Assembly: GCA_015686845.1 (NCBI GenBank)
Contig: JADPRS010000024.1
Coordinates: forward strand, 1-52,930
Length of the DNA stretch: 52,930 bases
Direction of reading: 5' to 3'
Source of the DNA: Lutibacter sp. B2
GTDB lineage: Bacteria; Bacillota; Clostridia; Peptostreptococcales; Thermotaleaceae
Shown here: positions 26,618 through 35,018 of the stretch, in pieces
How the letters are laid out: each line of letters begins with the position of its first letter
Position numbering within the stretch: position 1 is the stretch's first letter
Notes under the pieces: generated by a model
The model's input: only the letters and a program-made list of their open reading frames with translations
What the model was told of the DNA's origin: nothing
Database searches by the model: none
Program-made: the position numbers and the translations under genes

Positions 26618-27565
26618 CTATAAAATAATATTGAATAAATATCCAACAAATATAATGGATACCCCTGTGATTGCAATAAATATCCCAATTAGTTTGGGCT
26701 TCATCACTTGCTTAAGTAAAATCATCTCTGGAAGTGATAATGCGACTACAGACATCATAAAAGATAATGCAGTTCCAACACCAACCCCTTTATTAATCAA
26801 AGCCTCTACGATAGGAATGGTTCCTACTGCATTGGCATACAATGGAATCCCTAATACTACTCCTATAAATACTGCAAATGGATTATTAGGTCCAGCATAT
26901 TTTGCTAAAAATGCTGCTGGTGCATATCCATGTATAGCTGCGCCTATACCTATCCCCAATAGTACATAGATCCATACCCTTTTTACGATATCTTTTACTG
27001 CATCTACTGAAAAACGAACTCGTTTTTCAAAATCCATTTCTTCTATTGCAGCTTCACCCATATGCATTTGATATACATATTCTTCTACTAAATGGGTTAA
27101 ATTTAGCTTTTCAATGATCATTCCTGCTACAATTCCAATAAGCATTCCTGCTACGGTATACACAATTGCAATCTTTAATCCAAAGCTAATAAATAAAAAC
27201 CCTATTGCAACTTCATTTACGATAGGTGATGTTACTAAAAATGTAAAAGTTACTCCAAGTGGAATACCCGATTCCACGAAGCCTATAAAAATAGGCACTG
27301 TTGAACATGATCAGAACGGTGATAATACCCCTAAAACAGATGCAGCAAAATAGGCACCCACACCTCCAAACTTTGAAAGCATATTTTTTACCTTTTCAGG
27401 TGGAAAATAACTTCTGACATAAGAAATAGTAAAAATCATAAAACTAAGTAATAAAATAATTTTCAATGTATCGTAGATAAAAAAATCTACACTATCTCCT
27501 AATCTAGAAGATAAATCAAGCTTTAATATATTTTCTACAACAAAGTCTGCAAACCTCTTCAACAT
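26618..27565 (-). CDS. YraQ/UPF0718-type permease with in-frame TGA at a conserved Cys (possible selenoprotein)
   Basis: A 315-codon permease interrupted by TGA at codon 85 (27311-27313). The upstream part ends GVLSPF; the downstream part reads SCSTVPIFIGFVESG in the same frame. The family motif is PFCSCSTVP, so the TGA sits exactly at the first Cys of CSCS. The rest (about eight helices, TSPIVNEVA, GIPLYANAVGT) is intact with no other stop or shift. Selenocysteine is one reading, a nonsense mutation the other. A 6-bp hairpin (GCCUAU-UUUU-AUAGGC) starts 14 bases after the UGA, but its loop lacks the usual G of a bacterial SECIS. ArsR and thioredoxin neighbours suggest metal or metalloid export. 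Confidence 0.8.
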
Positions 27566-27569
27566 ATAA

Positions 27570-27890
27570 TCACTCCCCTCTCAATCCTTCATGTGCTTCT
27601 TTAAATTGTTTTGATAAAATAGTTTTCACTAAATCCAAAATATGAAATACTTCTGGAAATCTTACACTATACATAACTTTCAGACCATTTTTTTTGCTGG
27701 TTAATATTCCTTTGTCTTTTAAAATTTTTAGATGTTGTGATACATTTGATTGTTCTAATTCTAACTCTTCATATATATGGCACACACACAATTCATTTTG
27801 ATCCTTTAACTGCTCTAAAATTTGAATACGTGTAGGATGTGCTAATGCCTTTAACATAGAAGTCGATAATTCAAGATATAAAGAATTCAT
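27570..27890 (-). CDS. ArsR-family metal/metalloid-responsive repressor
   Basis: 106 residues with a winged helix: LAHPTRIQILEQL, then the metal-binding-type ELCVCHIYEEL, and recognition helix EQSNVSQHLKILKDKGI. The two Cys of ELCVC are the classic ArsR As/Sb site. It is first of an operon with the permease (4-base gap) and thioredoxin. A perfect inverted repeat just upstream of its start is the likely operator, so it should repress itself. Confidence 0.93.
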   Translation of the reverse strand: MNSLYLELSTSMLKALAHPTRIQILEQLKDQNELCVCHIYEELELEQSNVSQHLKILKDKGILTSKKNGLKVMYSVRFPEVFHILDLVKTILSKQFKEAHEGLRGE

Positions 27891-27903
27891 ATTTTCACTC
27901 CTT

Positions 27904-27961
27904 AACTATATTATAATATCCTAATATAGTTAATTATATTCCATTTTGATTATTTTTGCAA
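27904..27961 (-). promoter_or_regulatory. arsR promoter and operator
   Basis: TTGCAA (27956-27961), a 17-bp spacer, TATAAT (27933-27938). Directly after the -10 box is a perfect inverted repeat, AACTATATTA-N8-TAATATAGTT (27904-27931), covering the expected start point. This is a typical ArsR-family operator placement. Confidence 0.75.
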
Positions 27962-27974
27962 CCTTTAGAAGATA

Positions 27975-28009
27975 TCAAAAAAGAGCTTTGGAAAATCCAA
28001 AGCCCTTTT
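27975..28009 (-). terminator. Terminator of the secreted repeat protein gene
   Basis: Stem AAGGGCTTTGGA with TCCAAAGCTCTT (one G-U) and a 3-base loop, followed by TTTT on the minus strand. It lies just beyond the stop at 28012. Confidence 0.8.
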
Positions 28010-28011
28010 GC

Positions 28012-28737
28012 CTATTTTACTCTATTTTCATTTATAATTTTTATACTCTCATCTGCTTGTTCTTGTGTAATCGTACCTTCTTCTACACCTTTTTTCAATA
28101 TTCCACCCACTGGAGATCTTTTCATTTTAAACGTATCTCCAGTTTTCATTTTTTCTACGTGCTTATCTGCTTGTTCTTGTGTCATTTTTCCATTTTCTAC
28201 TGCTTCTTTTATTTTTTCTTCCATCTTTGCTTTTCTCTCTGCTCGTTTTGCTTCTCTCTCTTCTGGTGTTGCATTTTTCATGTCTTCTTTATTTTCTTTA
28301 TTGGGTCTTGTTCCTTTATGAAAATCTTTTTTATCATTGTTCTTCTTTTCTGCAAACTTATCTGCTTGCTCTTGTGTCATCTTTCCACTTTCTACTGCTT
28401 CTTTTATTTTTTCTTCCATTTTTGCTTTTCTATCTGCTTGTTTTGCTTCTCTCTCTTCTGGTGTTACATTTTTCATGTCTTCTTTATTTCCTTTATGAAA
28501 AGTGTATTTATCATTGTTTCTCTTTTCTAATAGCTTATCCATTTGATCTTGGCTAATGATTCCTTTTTGTACCACTTGGTCAAATATTTCCTTCATCTTT
28601 TCTTGTCTTTGTTCTTGTGTAAAACCTGCTTTATCAAATTTTGTTTTGTCCATAGTATGTACTTGGTCTGCAAAAGCCATCCCTGCCATAGATAACGTCA
28701 TTGCGCCTACTAATATACCTGACATTAATTTTTTCAT
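28012..28737 (-). CDS. Secreted charged repeat protein (DUF2680/YckD-like repeats)
   Basis: 241 residues: a signal peptide with AFADQ cleavage region, then a highly charged helical protein. Short helices with the phrase (G)KMTQEQADK or GIISQDQMDK occur four times, as in YckD/DUF2680-type proteins. A 65-residue unit (KEDMKN.TPEEREAK...) is duplicated almost exactly; in DNA it is 132 bp at 28162-28293 and 28357-28488. The ATG at 28737 follows AGGGG; the earlier TTG (28755) lies before it. It may act outside the membrane like Spy/CpxP-type proteins, but that is only analogy. It is divergent from the response regulator, and its promoter carries the TTTGTG repeats. Confidence 0.8.
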   Translation of the reverse strand: MKKLMSGILVGAMTLSMAGMAFADQVHTMDKTKFDKAGFTQEQRQEKMKEIFDQVVQKGIISQDQMDKLLEKRNNDKYTFHKGNKEDMKNVTPEEREAKQADRKAKMEEKIKEAVESGKMTQEQADKFAEKKNNDKKDFHKGTRPNKENKEDMKNATPEEREAKRAERKAKMEEKIKEAVENGKMTQEQADKHVEKMKTGDTFKMKRSPVGGILKKGVEEGTITQEQADESIKIINENRVK

Positions 28738-28778
28738 TTTTATTTCCCCTCTCAATTTTTATTATTTTATTCAAGTTC

Positions 28779-28883
28779 ATTATACAATTTATTTGTGATA
28801 AATTTGTGTATACTATATGAATGTTCTATGTGAATTAACTCCTTATCTTCTCTACTTTGTGTGAATTTTGTGATGGATTTGTG
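28779..28883. promoter_or_regulatory. TTTGTG direct repeats between the secreted repeat protein and the response regulator
   Basis: TTTGTG starts at 28792, 28803, 28856, 28867 and 28878: two clusters, each with exact 11-bp pitch. For the minus-strand gene the proximal repeat lies 7 bp from a -10 box TATAAT (28779-28784) that has no -35 consensus. 11-bp direct repeats are the typical target of OmpR/PhoB-type regulators. The same arrangement precedes the efflux operon at 34899-34950. Confidence 0.7.
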
Positions 28884-28970
28884 TTCAAAAATCAAAATTT
28901 TGTATAACCCTAATTTATTTTATTGAAACTATGTTATTATAATCTTAAGAAAAACAAAGGAGGTTTGTTT

Positions 28971-29654
28971 ATGTCAAACGTAAACATTCTTATAGCCGAT
29001 GATGAAGATAAAATGCGTCAAGTGATTAAAATATATCTTGAGCGAGAAGGATATAAAATAGAAGAAGCAATCAATGGAAAAGATGCCTTAGCAAAATTTG
29101 AAATGACTCAATTTTCTCTTCTTTTATTAGATGTTATGATGCCTGAGATAGATGGATGGACCGTATGTAGGAAAATTCGTGAAGAATCTGCTGTTCCCAT
29201 TATCATGCTATCCGCAAGAGGAGAAGAGTATGATAAACTTTTTGGCTTTGAATTAGGGGTAGATGATTATATTACAAAACCCTTTAGCCCTAAAGAAGTG
29301 GTAGCACGGGTAAAGGCACTTTTGAAAAGAAGTAATATTCATCATAAGTCAAATGAAAATAATATGAAAATCAACAATCTTGAAATCAGACCCCTTGCGA
29401 AACAAGCATTCTTAGATCATGATGAAATTTTCTTAACCCCTAAAGAATTTGATCTTTTGTATTTTCTTGCACAAAATCCACAACAAGTTTTTTCAAGAGA
29501 ACAATTATTAAATAAGGTTTGGGGATATGATTTTATTGGTGATGCAAGAACAATAGATACCCATGTAAAACAAATTAGGGAAAAGCTAGGTACTTATAAA
29601 AATTATATTCACACAGTTTGGGGAACCGGTTATAAACTTAAGATAGGAGAGTAA
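28971..29654 (+). CDS. OmpR/PhoB-family response regulator
   Basis: 227 residues. Receiver domain: acidic pair in IADDED, phospho-acceptor Asp in LLLLDVMMPEIDG, switch Ser/Lys in MLSARG and ITKPFS. The C-terminal winged helix has LTPKEFDLLYFLAQNP, the GDARTIDTHVKQIREKLG recognition helix and the wing VWGTGYKL. The ATG at 28971 follows AGGAGG; the upstream frame from 28923 is rejected. It is followed one base later by its kinase. It probably binds the TTTGTG repeats in its own upstream region and ahead of the efflux operon. Confidence 0.95.
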   Translation: MSNVNILIADDEDKMRQVIKIYLEREGYKIEEAINGKDALAKFEMTQFSLLLLDVMMPEIDGWTVCRKIREESAVPIIMLSARGEEYDKLFGFELGVDDYITKPFSPKEVVARVKALLKRSNIHHKSNENNMKINNLEIRPLAKQAFLDHDEIFLTPKEFDLLYFLAQNPQQVFSREQLLNKVWGYDFIGDARTIDTHVKQIREKLGTYKNYIHTVWGTGYKLKIGE

Positions 29655-29655
29655 A

Positions 29656-31146
29656 ATGAAAAGTATATTAAGTAAGCTATGGCTAGGGATTAGTTCTTTA
29701 GTAGTCATCATTCTTTTAATGATCTGGTTATTTCAAGTGATTTTATTAGAAAATTTTTATACACAAGAAAGAAAAAATATTCTATTAGAGGAAGGAAATA
29801 AAATAGCCTCCATTATAGTATCATCTGATGATCCTACAACCATCTCCCAAGAAATCATTAATGAAATAGATGCCTTTCGATCCACTTTTTCCTTTAATAT
29901 TAACATTACAATTATAGATATAAATAATAATCACTTATTTCCTGATAAAAGTAATATCCCTTCAAGAGACATGGTTGATTTATCTAAACGACTCAATGTA
30001 AACTTAAATTCTGGAAAAATTGAAACACATCTACCTTTTAGAATGTCTGCTGCCTTGTTAGATCATTCCAATATGGATTTAAATTCTAAAAAAGTTGAGA
30101 CCGTTATTAAACAAGCAGATAAAGCTAGACGCACTCTTCTTCTTGTAAAAGTTCCTATTCAAGAGGATACCCATATTATTGGTAATATTATATTAACCTC
30201 TGCTTTGACACCGATTCAAGAAACATCCTCTATTTTAAAAAAACAATTATCTATTATTACATTGATTTCTTTATTTATTGCATCACTATTGGCATTTTTA
30301 CTTGCAAAGCTTTTTACAAAACCAATTTTAAAGATTATAGAAGCTTCAAAGAAAATTTCTGAAGGTGATTTTACAGCCAACGTAATCTTAGACAGTAAGG
30401 ATGAAATAGGTATCTTAGGGGATACTATTAATCATATGGCTCTACAGTTAGGTCAAATAGAAAAATTCCAAAAAGAATTTATTGCCAATATCTCTCATGA
30501 ACTAAAAACCCCTATTACTTTAATTCGTGCTTATGCTGAATTGGTCATGGATGTAGATGAGTTAAAAGAAGATAGAGATCAACACTTACAAGTGATCATA
30601 GATGAGTCCATCAGATTAAATACCATAGTTGAAGATATCCTTTACTTATCTAAGATGGAAGCTGATTATTTAGATCTTATTTGGACTGAATTTCCTATTA
30701 TAGATTTGATTAAAAATATCTTTGACAAGTTTCATTTCTTTGCATCCAATAAAAACATTGAGTTTGTTCTAGATATGGATGATGAAAATACATATATTTA
30801 CGCCGATTATAATAAGCTCTATCAAGTATTTTTTAATTTAATGAATAATGCCATTACACATTCTTATGAATCTAGTAAAATAACCATTAAAGTAAAGCCT
30901 ATAAATACAAGTCTACGAATAGAAATTATAGATCATGGAAAAGGCATTCCAAAAGAAGATTTATCTTATATCTGGGATCGCTTTTACAAGGTGGATAAAT
31001 CTAGAAAAAGAGATGCGAGTGGTACAGGTTTGGGTATGTCCATTGTAAAAAACATATTAGAAAGTCATAATTTCTCATATGGCATAGAAAGCGAAATGAG
31101 TAAAGGCACCCTAGTTTGGTTTGAAGCACAGAAAAGAGATGCGTAA
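29656..31146 (+). CDS. Membrane sensor histidine kinase
   Basis: 496 residues. First membrane helix about 8-30, an extracellular sensor region of some 165 residues, a second helix about 197-219, HAMP, then HisKA with the phospho-acceptor His in FIANISHELKTPIT, and HATPase with NLMNNAITHS, DHGKGIPKED and GTGLGMSIV. All catalytic boxes are present. It is paired with the preceding regulator, with one base between them. The signal is unknown; the neighbouring efflux operon suggests an envelope or antimicrobial cue. Confidence 0.95.
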   Translation: MKSILSKLWLGISSLVVIILLMIWLFQVILLENFYTQERKNILLEEGNKIASIIVSSDDPTTISQEIINEIDAFRSTFSFNINITIIDINNNHLFPDKSNIPSRDMVDLSKRLNVNLNSGKIETHLPFRMSAALLDHSNMDLNSKKVETVIKQADKARRTLLLVKVPIQEDTHIIGNIILTSALTPIQETSSILKKQLSIITLISLFIASLLAFLLAKLFTKPILKIIEASKKISEGDFTANVILDSKDEIGILGDTINHMALQLGQIEKFQKEFIANISHELKTPITLIRAYAELVMDVDELKEDRDQHLQVIIDESIRLNTIVEDILYLSKMEADYLDLIWTEFPIIDLIKNIFDKFHFFASNKNIEFVLDMDDENTYIYADYNKLYQVFFNLMNNAITHSYESSKITIKVKPINTSLRIEIIDHGKGIPKEDLSYIWDRFYKVDKSRKRDASGTGLGMSIVKNILESHNFSYGIESEMSKGTLVWFEAQKRDA

Positions 31147-31166
31147 AATTTTACCCATCTCTTTTC
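31131..31166 (+). terminator. Terminator after the histidine kinase gene
   Basis: GAAAAGAGATG (31131-31141) pairs with CATCTCTTTTC (31156-31166); the loop contains an inner GTAAAATTTTAC hairpin. The stem includes the kinase stop region and is followed by TTTAT. It lies between convergent operons and may act on both. Confidence 0.7.
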
Positions 31167-31186
31167 TTTATCTCTCAATGAATCCA

Positions 31187-31864
31187 CTACTGATAAACAT
31201 GCCCATCTTTCACATGAATAATTCTCTTGGCTTTTTTCGCAATTTCCTCATCATGGGTAATAATTACGATGGTGTTTCCTTGTTCATTTAGCTTTAAAAA
31301 TAGATCCATGATTTCCTTACCCGTCTGAGAATCTAAAGCCCCTGTAGGTTCATCTGCGAGCAAAATATTAGGATCTCCCACTAATGCTCTTGCAATTGAA
31401 ACACGTTGTTGCTGGCCTCCTGATAGTTCTAACGGTTTGTGCTCTGTTCGATCCCCTAATCCGACCTTCTCCAAAACATCTTTTGCTTTTTCATAAGCTA
31501 TTTTTCTGTCTAATCCTCTTAATAGCAAAGGCATTTGCACATTGTGAAGTGCTGTATATTTAGGAAGAAGATTAAACTTTTGAAAAATAAACCCGATTTC
31601 TTTGTTTCTTATGGCGCTAAGTTCATCTTCTGATTTTGCATCTATATTTTGACCTGATAGTCTATATTCTCCTGAATTGGCAACATCAATACATCCTATA
31701 ATATTCATTAAGGTTGATTTACCCGAACCTGAAGGCCCTAATATTGCTACAAATTCCCCCTGCTTTACCTGTAAAGATGCTTCTTTTAATACAACCAATT
31801 CATTACTTCCCATCTTATAGGCTTTCACAATGTCTTTCATATATATAATGTTTTCTTGATCCAT
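31187..31864 (-). CDS. MacB/LolD-type ABC transporter ATPase
   Basis: 225 residues. Walker A GPSGSGKST, Q-loop FIFQKFNLLPKYT, signature LSGGQQQRVSIARAL, Walker B ILLADEPTGALD and the H-loop ITHDEE are all present. The MacB/LolD/FtsE subfamily drives mechanotransmission rather than passing substrate through the membrane. Last of the four-gene operon (adaptor, permease, lipoprotein, ATPase), 2 bases after the lipoprotein gene. Confidence 0.95.
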   Translation of the reverse strand: MDQENIIYMKDIVKAYKMGSNELVVLKEASLQVKQGEFVAILGPSGSGKSTLMNIIGCIDVANSGEYRLSGQNIDAKSEDELSAIRNKEIGFIFQKFNLLPKYTALHNVQMPLLLRGLDRKIAYEKAKDVLEKVGLGDRTEHKPLELSGGQQQRVSIARALVGDPNILLADEPTGALDSQTGKEIMDLFLKLNEQGNTIVIITHDEEIAKKAKRIIHVKDGHVYQ

Positions 31865-31866
31865 GA

Positions 31867-32379
31867 TTATTGTCTTCCTTGTATCACACGTACAGATTTC
31901 ACCGATTCATCTTCATTGAGCCATATTTGCAAAAATGTTCCTTCTAGGATATCTCCTAATTCTAACTCAGTCTCCTCTCCACGCTTTGCAGCTACAAGCG
32001 GAAGTCCCACAGGAATAATCATATTTTTTATCTCTCCCGTAAATTTAATTTCTCTTTTCATTTTATTTCCCTGCCCACCAAAACCACCTTCACCAGGATT
32101 GCTATTTTGCATTTGTGCCTTCATTTTTTCTCTATCTTCTTCCGACATTTCTTTTCTTTCTGGTAGCTCTGCTACCTCTAAAGTCACTTCATTTCCCAAT
32201 ATTTTTTTGACCTTCCCATACAAGTCTGGCCTAGCTCTTTTTTCTTTATTTTCAGTAGTACTTTGCTCCACATTATTTTGTAGTGCATCTGTTGGTTCAT
32301 TAGCTTTTGCGCATCCTGAAAATAATAAACTTGCCATTAGCATTGGTACCACCCATTTATACTTTTTTCTCATCATCAC
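31867..32379 (-). CDS. Lipoprotein of the efflux operon, unknown function
   Basis: 170 residues. Signal with lipobox LLFSGC. The mature part has a low-complexity Asn/Gly-rich linker (about 95-105) between two small beta-rich segments (YGKVKKILGNEVTLEV and later FTGEIKNMIIPVG). Its place between permease and ATPase genes suggests an accessory subunit at the outer face of the membrane. A GTG start 7 bases from AAGGAG was kept; the ATG next to it is equally possible. Confidence 0.8.
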   Translation of the reverse strand: MMMRKKYKWVVPMLMASLLFSGCAKANEPTDALQNNVEQSTTENKEKRARPDLYGKVKKILGNEVTLEVAELPERKEMSEEDREKMKAQMQNSNPGEGGFGGQGNKMKREIKFTGEIKNMIIPVGLPLVAAKRGEETELELGDILEGTFLQIWLNEDESVKSVRVIQGRQ

Positions 32380-32391
32380 TTAACAACTCCT

Positions 32392-33582
32392 TTATTCATA
32401 ATTTAATGCATCTATTGGTTTAAGATTTGCTGCCTTCATGGCAGGATAATAGCCAAAAAATGTTCCTGTAGCAACGGAGAAAACCAATCCCATCCCATAC
32501 CCAAAGAAGGAAGGAATCACTCTTATATCTGTATACTTCATAAGGGGCATAATCATGATGCTAAGCAAAATACCTATGACCCCTCCTGAAGTACTAATTA
32601 CGATAGATTCCAATAAAAACTGAAGTAAAATATCTTTCTTTCTTGCCCCTATTGCTTTTAAAATCCCTATTTCCTTTGTCCGTTCTTTCACCGAAACAAA
32701 TAGTACATTCATAATCCCAATACCACCTACAATCAATACGATGGTTGCAATGGACATAAGAAGTAGCGTCATGGCTTTTGCTGAATCCTGTGCTGCTACA
32801 AGGCTACTACCCGCATCTCGAATTCTAAAATCATCACTTTTTCCCTTATGGACTTTTGAAAGGATCTGCGTTATTTCATCAATGGCATCAGAAACATGAT
32901 CAATGTCCTTTGCTAACGCCATGACTCTTGTTCTTGCTTTTTTTCCTACAATATATTTTTCTGCTACATCATAAGGAACGATAATCCCTTCATCTGGATT
33001 AAATCCCTGCATGCTTCCTCCCAAACGTTCTAAAACACCTATTACTTCGTACCTTTTTCCCTTTATAATAATATCTTTTCCAACAATTTCTGAATCTGCT
33101 TCTTCTTCAAATAGCATAGTAACAATCTCCGCACCAATTACAGCTACCCTTTTTCTATCTTCATTATGATCATTGTTAATAAATTCCCCTTGGGCTAGAA
33201 CCAAATTATTTATATTTTGAAAGTCTTCCGTAGCCCCTGCTATAGAAACAGAAGCAGATGTCTTAGCATAATTTACATCTGCATTTCCACTAACCATAAT
33301 CGTCACATTGCTGACGGATGGTGCCTCTTCTTTTATAGCTTCTATATCCTCTACGCCAAGGGTTTCTGTTGTTTGCCCTCCAAAGTTAGGCATGATATAG
33401 AGGGTTCCTACATTTAGTCTTTGAAACTGATCTTGTACATTGGCTTGACTTCCTTTTCCGATTCCAATGACCAAAATAATGGTTAATGCCCCTACAATAA
33501 TACCAAGGGAAGTGAGAAAAACTTTAAATTTATTTTCTTTAATATTAATAAGCACAGCTCTAAAGATTTCTATCATACGCAT
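32392..33582 (-). CDS. MacB-like ABC transporter permease
   Basis: About 396 residues. An N-terminal helix (FLTSLGIIVGALTIILVIGIG), a large extracytoplasmic MacB-type periplasmic-core domain (about 50-270), then three C-terminal helices of the FtsX domain with ERTKEIGILKAIGARKKDI. It works with the adaptor encoded just upstream and the ATPase downstream. The ATG at 33582 fits the GGGTG ribosome site; a GTG at 33594 is possible. Confidence 0.93.
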   Translation of the reverse strand: MRMIEIFRAVLINIKENKFKVFLTSLGIIVGALTIILVIGIGKGSQANVQDQFQRLNVGTLYIMPNFGGQTTETLGVEDIEAIKEEAPSVSNVTIMVSGNADVNYAKTSASVSIAGATEDFQNINNLVLAQGEFINNDHNEDRKRVAVIGAEIVTMLFEEEADSEIVGKDIIIKGKRYEVIGVLERLGGSMQGFNPDEGIIVPYDVAEKYIVGKKARTRVMALAKDIDHVSDAIDEITQILSKVHKGKSDDFRIRDAGSSLVAAQDSAKAMTLLLMSIATIVLIVGGIGIMNVLFVSVKERTKEIGILKAIGARKKDILLQFLLESIVISTSGGVIGILLSIMIMPLMKYTDIRVIPSFFGYGMGLVFSVATGTFFGYYPAMKAANLKPIDALNYE

Positions 33583-33600
33583 ATGGTTTAACACCCACTT

Positions 33601-34842
33601 TTATTTTTTATCTTTTACAAATATAATTTCCCCTGCTTTAAGTCCATCCACAACTTCTACATTCTTACCGTCTGTAAGTCCTGTTTTAATAGTTCTCGTT
33701 TCAATATTTCCTTGTTCACCTTTTACTTGAACCACTTGCTTTCCGTCAACCATACTGACGGATTTATTAGGAATGGTCAATACATTTTTTCTTTGATTTA
33801 GTATGAAGGAAGTGGTACAAGTCATGCCTGTTTTAAGTTGATTAGAATCATCCTCTAAACCAATTTTCACCTCATAGGTAACCAATCCACTACTATCTTT
33901 TTTTGGCAAAGCATCTATAGAAAGAACCCTACCCGTAAAAAGTTTACCTTCAAAGGCTTCAAATTCTATTTCAACCTCTTGGTCCATAGAAACATTATAT
34001 AAATCATTCTCTGACACAGGCACAATTACCTCTAGTTTATCTGCATGGGATATAACCATAAAATGACTCGTATCAGCAGTCACTTCTCCCGAGTCTTTTA
34101 CAGTAGGAATCGTCTCTCCTGGCTTATATGTAATAGTTAAAATTTTTGCATCCATAGGTGATTTTAATAGGGTGTTATCCAAATCATCTTGGGCTATTTT
34201 AAGTGCTATTTGAGCAGTGGCTATATTTCCTTTCTCCATTTCAATATCTTTGCTTTCATTTGAAAGAATGTTATATCTTTCAATTTGAGTTTCATAGGCT
34301 CCTTTTGCACTTTCATATGCGATTCTCTTTTTTTCAATTTCCATCTTAGGATAAATCCCTTCTAGCTGAATCATTGCATTATAGTCCAAGCTTATTTCAT
34401 CAAATTTTGATTTTAGATCATCCAACTTCTGTTTTTCAGATATTGTAGTTAGCTTAAATTGCTGTTTTGTTTGTTCAAGTTTTGTGACAGCTTTTTCATA
34501 CTGTACTTGCGCATTTTGAAGCTTATTCATAAGATCTGTATCCTCTAGCTTTGCCACAATATCTCCTTTTTTTATAGACTGTCCCGTCTCCACAAATAAT
34601 TCTTTTAATTTGCCACTTATTTCGAAATCTACGTTGACAACAGGTATTTCTGCTTCTCCATCCCCAGTAAAATCAATGGTAATGTCGCCTCGCTCTACCC
34701 TTTCTTCTTTTAGGACAGGTTCTTGTGTAGATGTTGCTTGAACTTTTGCCTTATATGCATATCCACCATAGGTCACACTCATGAGGACCGTTAGCACAAT
34801 CAAAACTTTTACCTTTTTATTTAAAAATAATTTCTTTACCAC
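33601..34842 (-). CDS. HlyD/MacA-type efflux adaptor protein
   Basis: 413 residues. One N-terminal membrane helix, then the membrane-fusion layout: lipoyl half-motif with ETGQSIKKGDIVAKLEDTDL, a coiled-coil hairpin (about 110-200), the second lipoyl half (SPMDAKILTITYKPGETI), a beta-barrel and a C-terminal membrane-proximal domain. In a Gram-positive it would bridge the permease to the cell wall. It starts with GTG after GGGAGGG. First gene of the efflux operon, behind TTTGTG repeats. Confidence 0.93.
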   Translation of the reverse strand: MVKKLFLNKKVKVLIVLTVLMSVTYGGYAYKAKVQATSTQEPVLKEERVERGDITIDFTGDGEAEIPVVNVDFEISGKLKELFVETGQSIKKGDIVAKLEDTDLMNKLQNAQVQYEKAVTKLEQTKQQFKLTTISEKQKLDDLKSKFDEISLDYNAMIQLEGIYPKMEIEKKRIAYESAKGAYETQIERYNILSNESKDIEMEKGNIATAQIALKIAQDDLDNTLLKSPMDAKILTITYKPGETIPTVKDSGEVTADTSHFMVISHADKLEVIVPVSENDLYNVSMDQEVEIEFEAFEGKLFTGRVLSIDALPKKDSSGLVTYEVKIGLEDDSNQLKTGMTCTTSFILNQRKNVLTIPNKSVSMVDGKQVVQVKGEQGNIETRTIKTGLTDGKNVEVVDGLKAGEIIFVKDKK

Positions 34843-34898
34843 ATTCAGTTCCCTCCCTTTACTATATCAACGTTTATACACTATAAATCTCTACTGGC

Positions 34899-34950
34899 AT
34901 TATAGCAATTATTTGTGATGAAATCGTGATAGAATCAAAATCAATTTGTG
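34899..34950 (-). promoter_or_regulatory. Efflux operon promoter with 11-bp TTTGTG repeats
   Basis: On the plus strand TTTGTG (34912), ATCGTG (34923) and TTTGTG (34945) fall on one 11-bp grid, with a degenerate position at 34934. The -10 box TATAAT of the minus-strand promoter is at 34899-34904. The distance from the proximal repeat to the -10 box equals that at 28779-28792. No -35 consensus is present, as expected for an activated promoter. Confidence 0.7.
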
Positions 34951-34953
34951 AAT

Positions 34954-35009
34954 AAAAAAATTGCCAAAATCATATAAAGTATATATTTTATATGATCTTA
35001 GCAATTTTA
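34954..35009 (-). terminator. Terminator of the GH26-like gene
   Basis: A long AT-rich hairpin (AAAATTGC... with ...GCAATTTT and an inner CATATAAA/TTTATATG stem), followed on the minus strand by TTTTTTT. It starts 10 bases past the stop codon. Confidence 0.75.
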
Positions 35010-35018
35010 TATTAAATT

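Noticed and set aside
27285-27300. A canonical bacterial SECIS right after the permease TGA
   Set aside because: A hairpin is there, but its UUUU loop lacks the usual G, so I do not call it a SECIS.
27946-28556. Overlapping Phe/Cys-rich plus-strand frames at 27.9-28.6 kb
   Set aside because: They are antisense of the charged repeat protein, which has a signal peptide and ribosome site on the minus strand.
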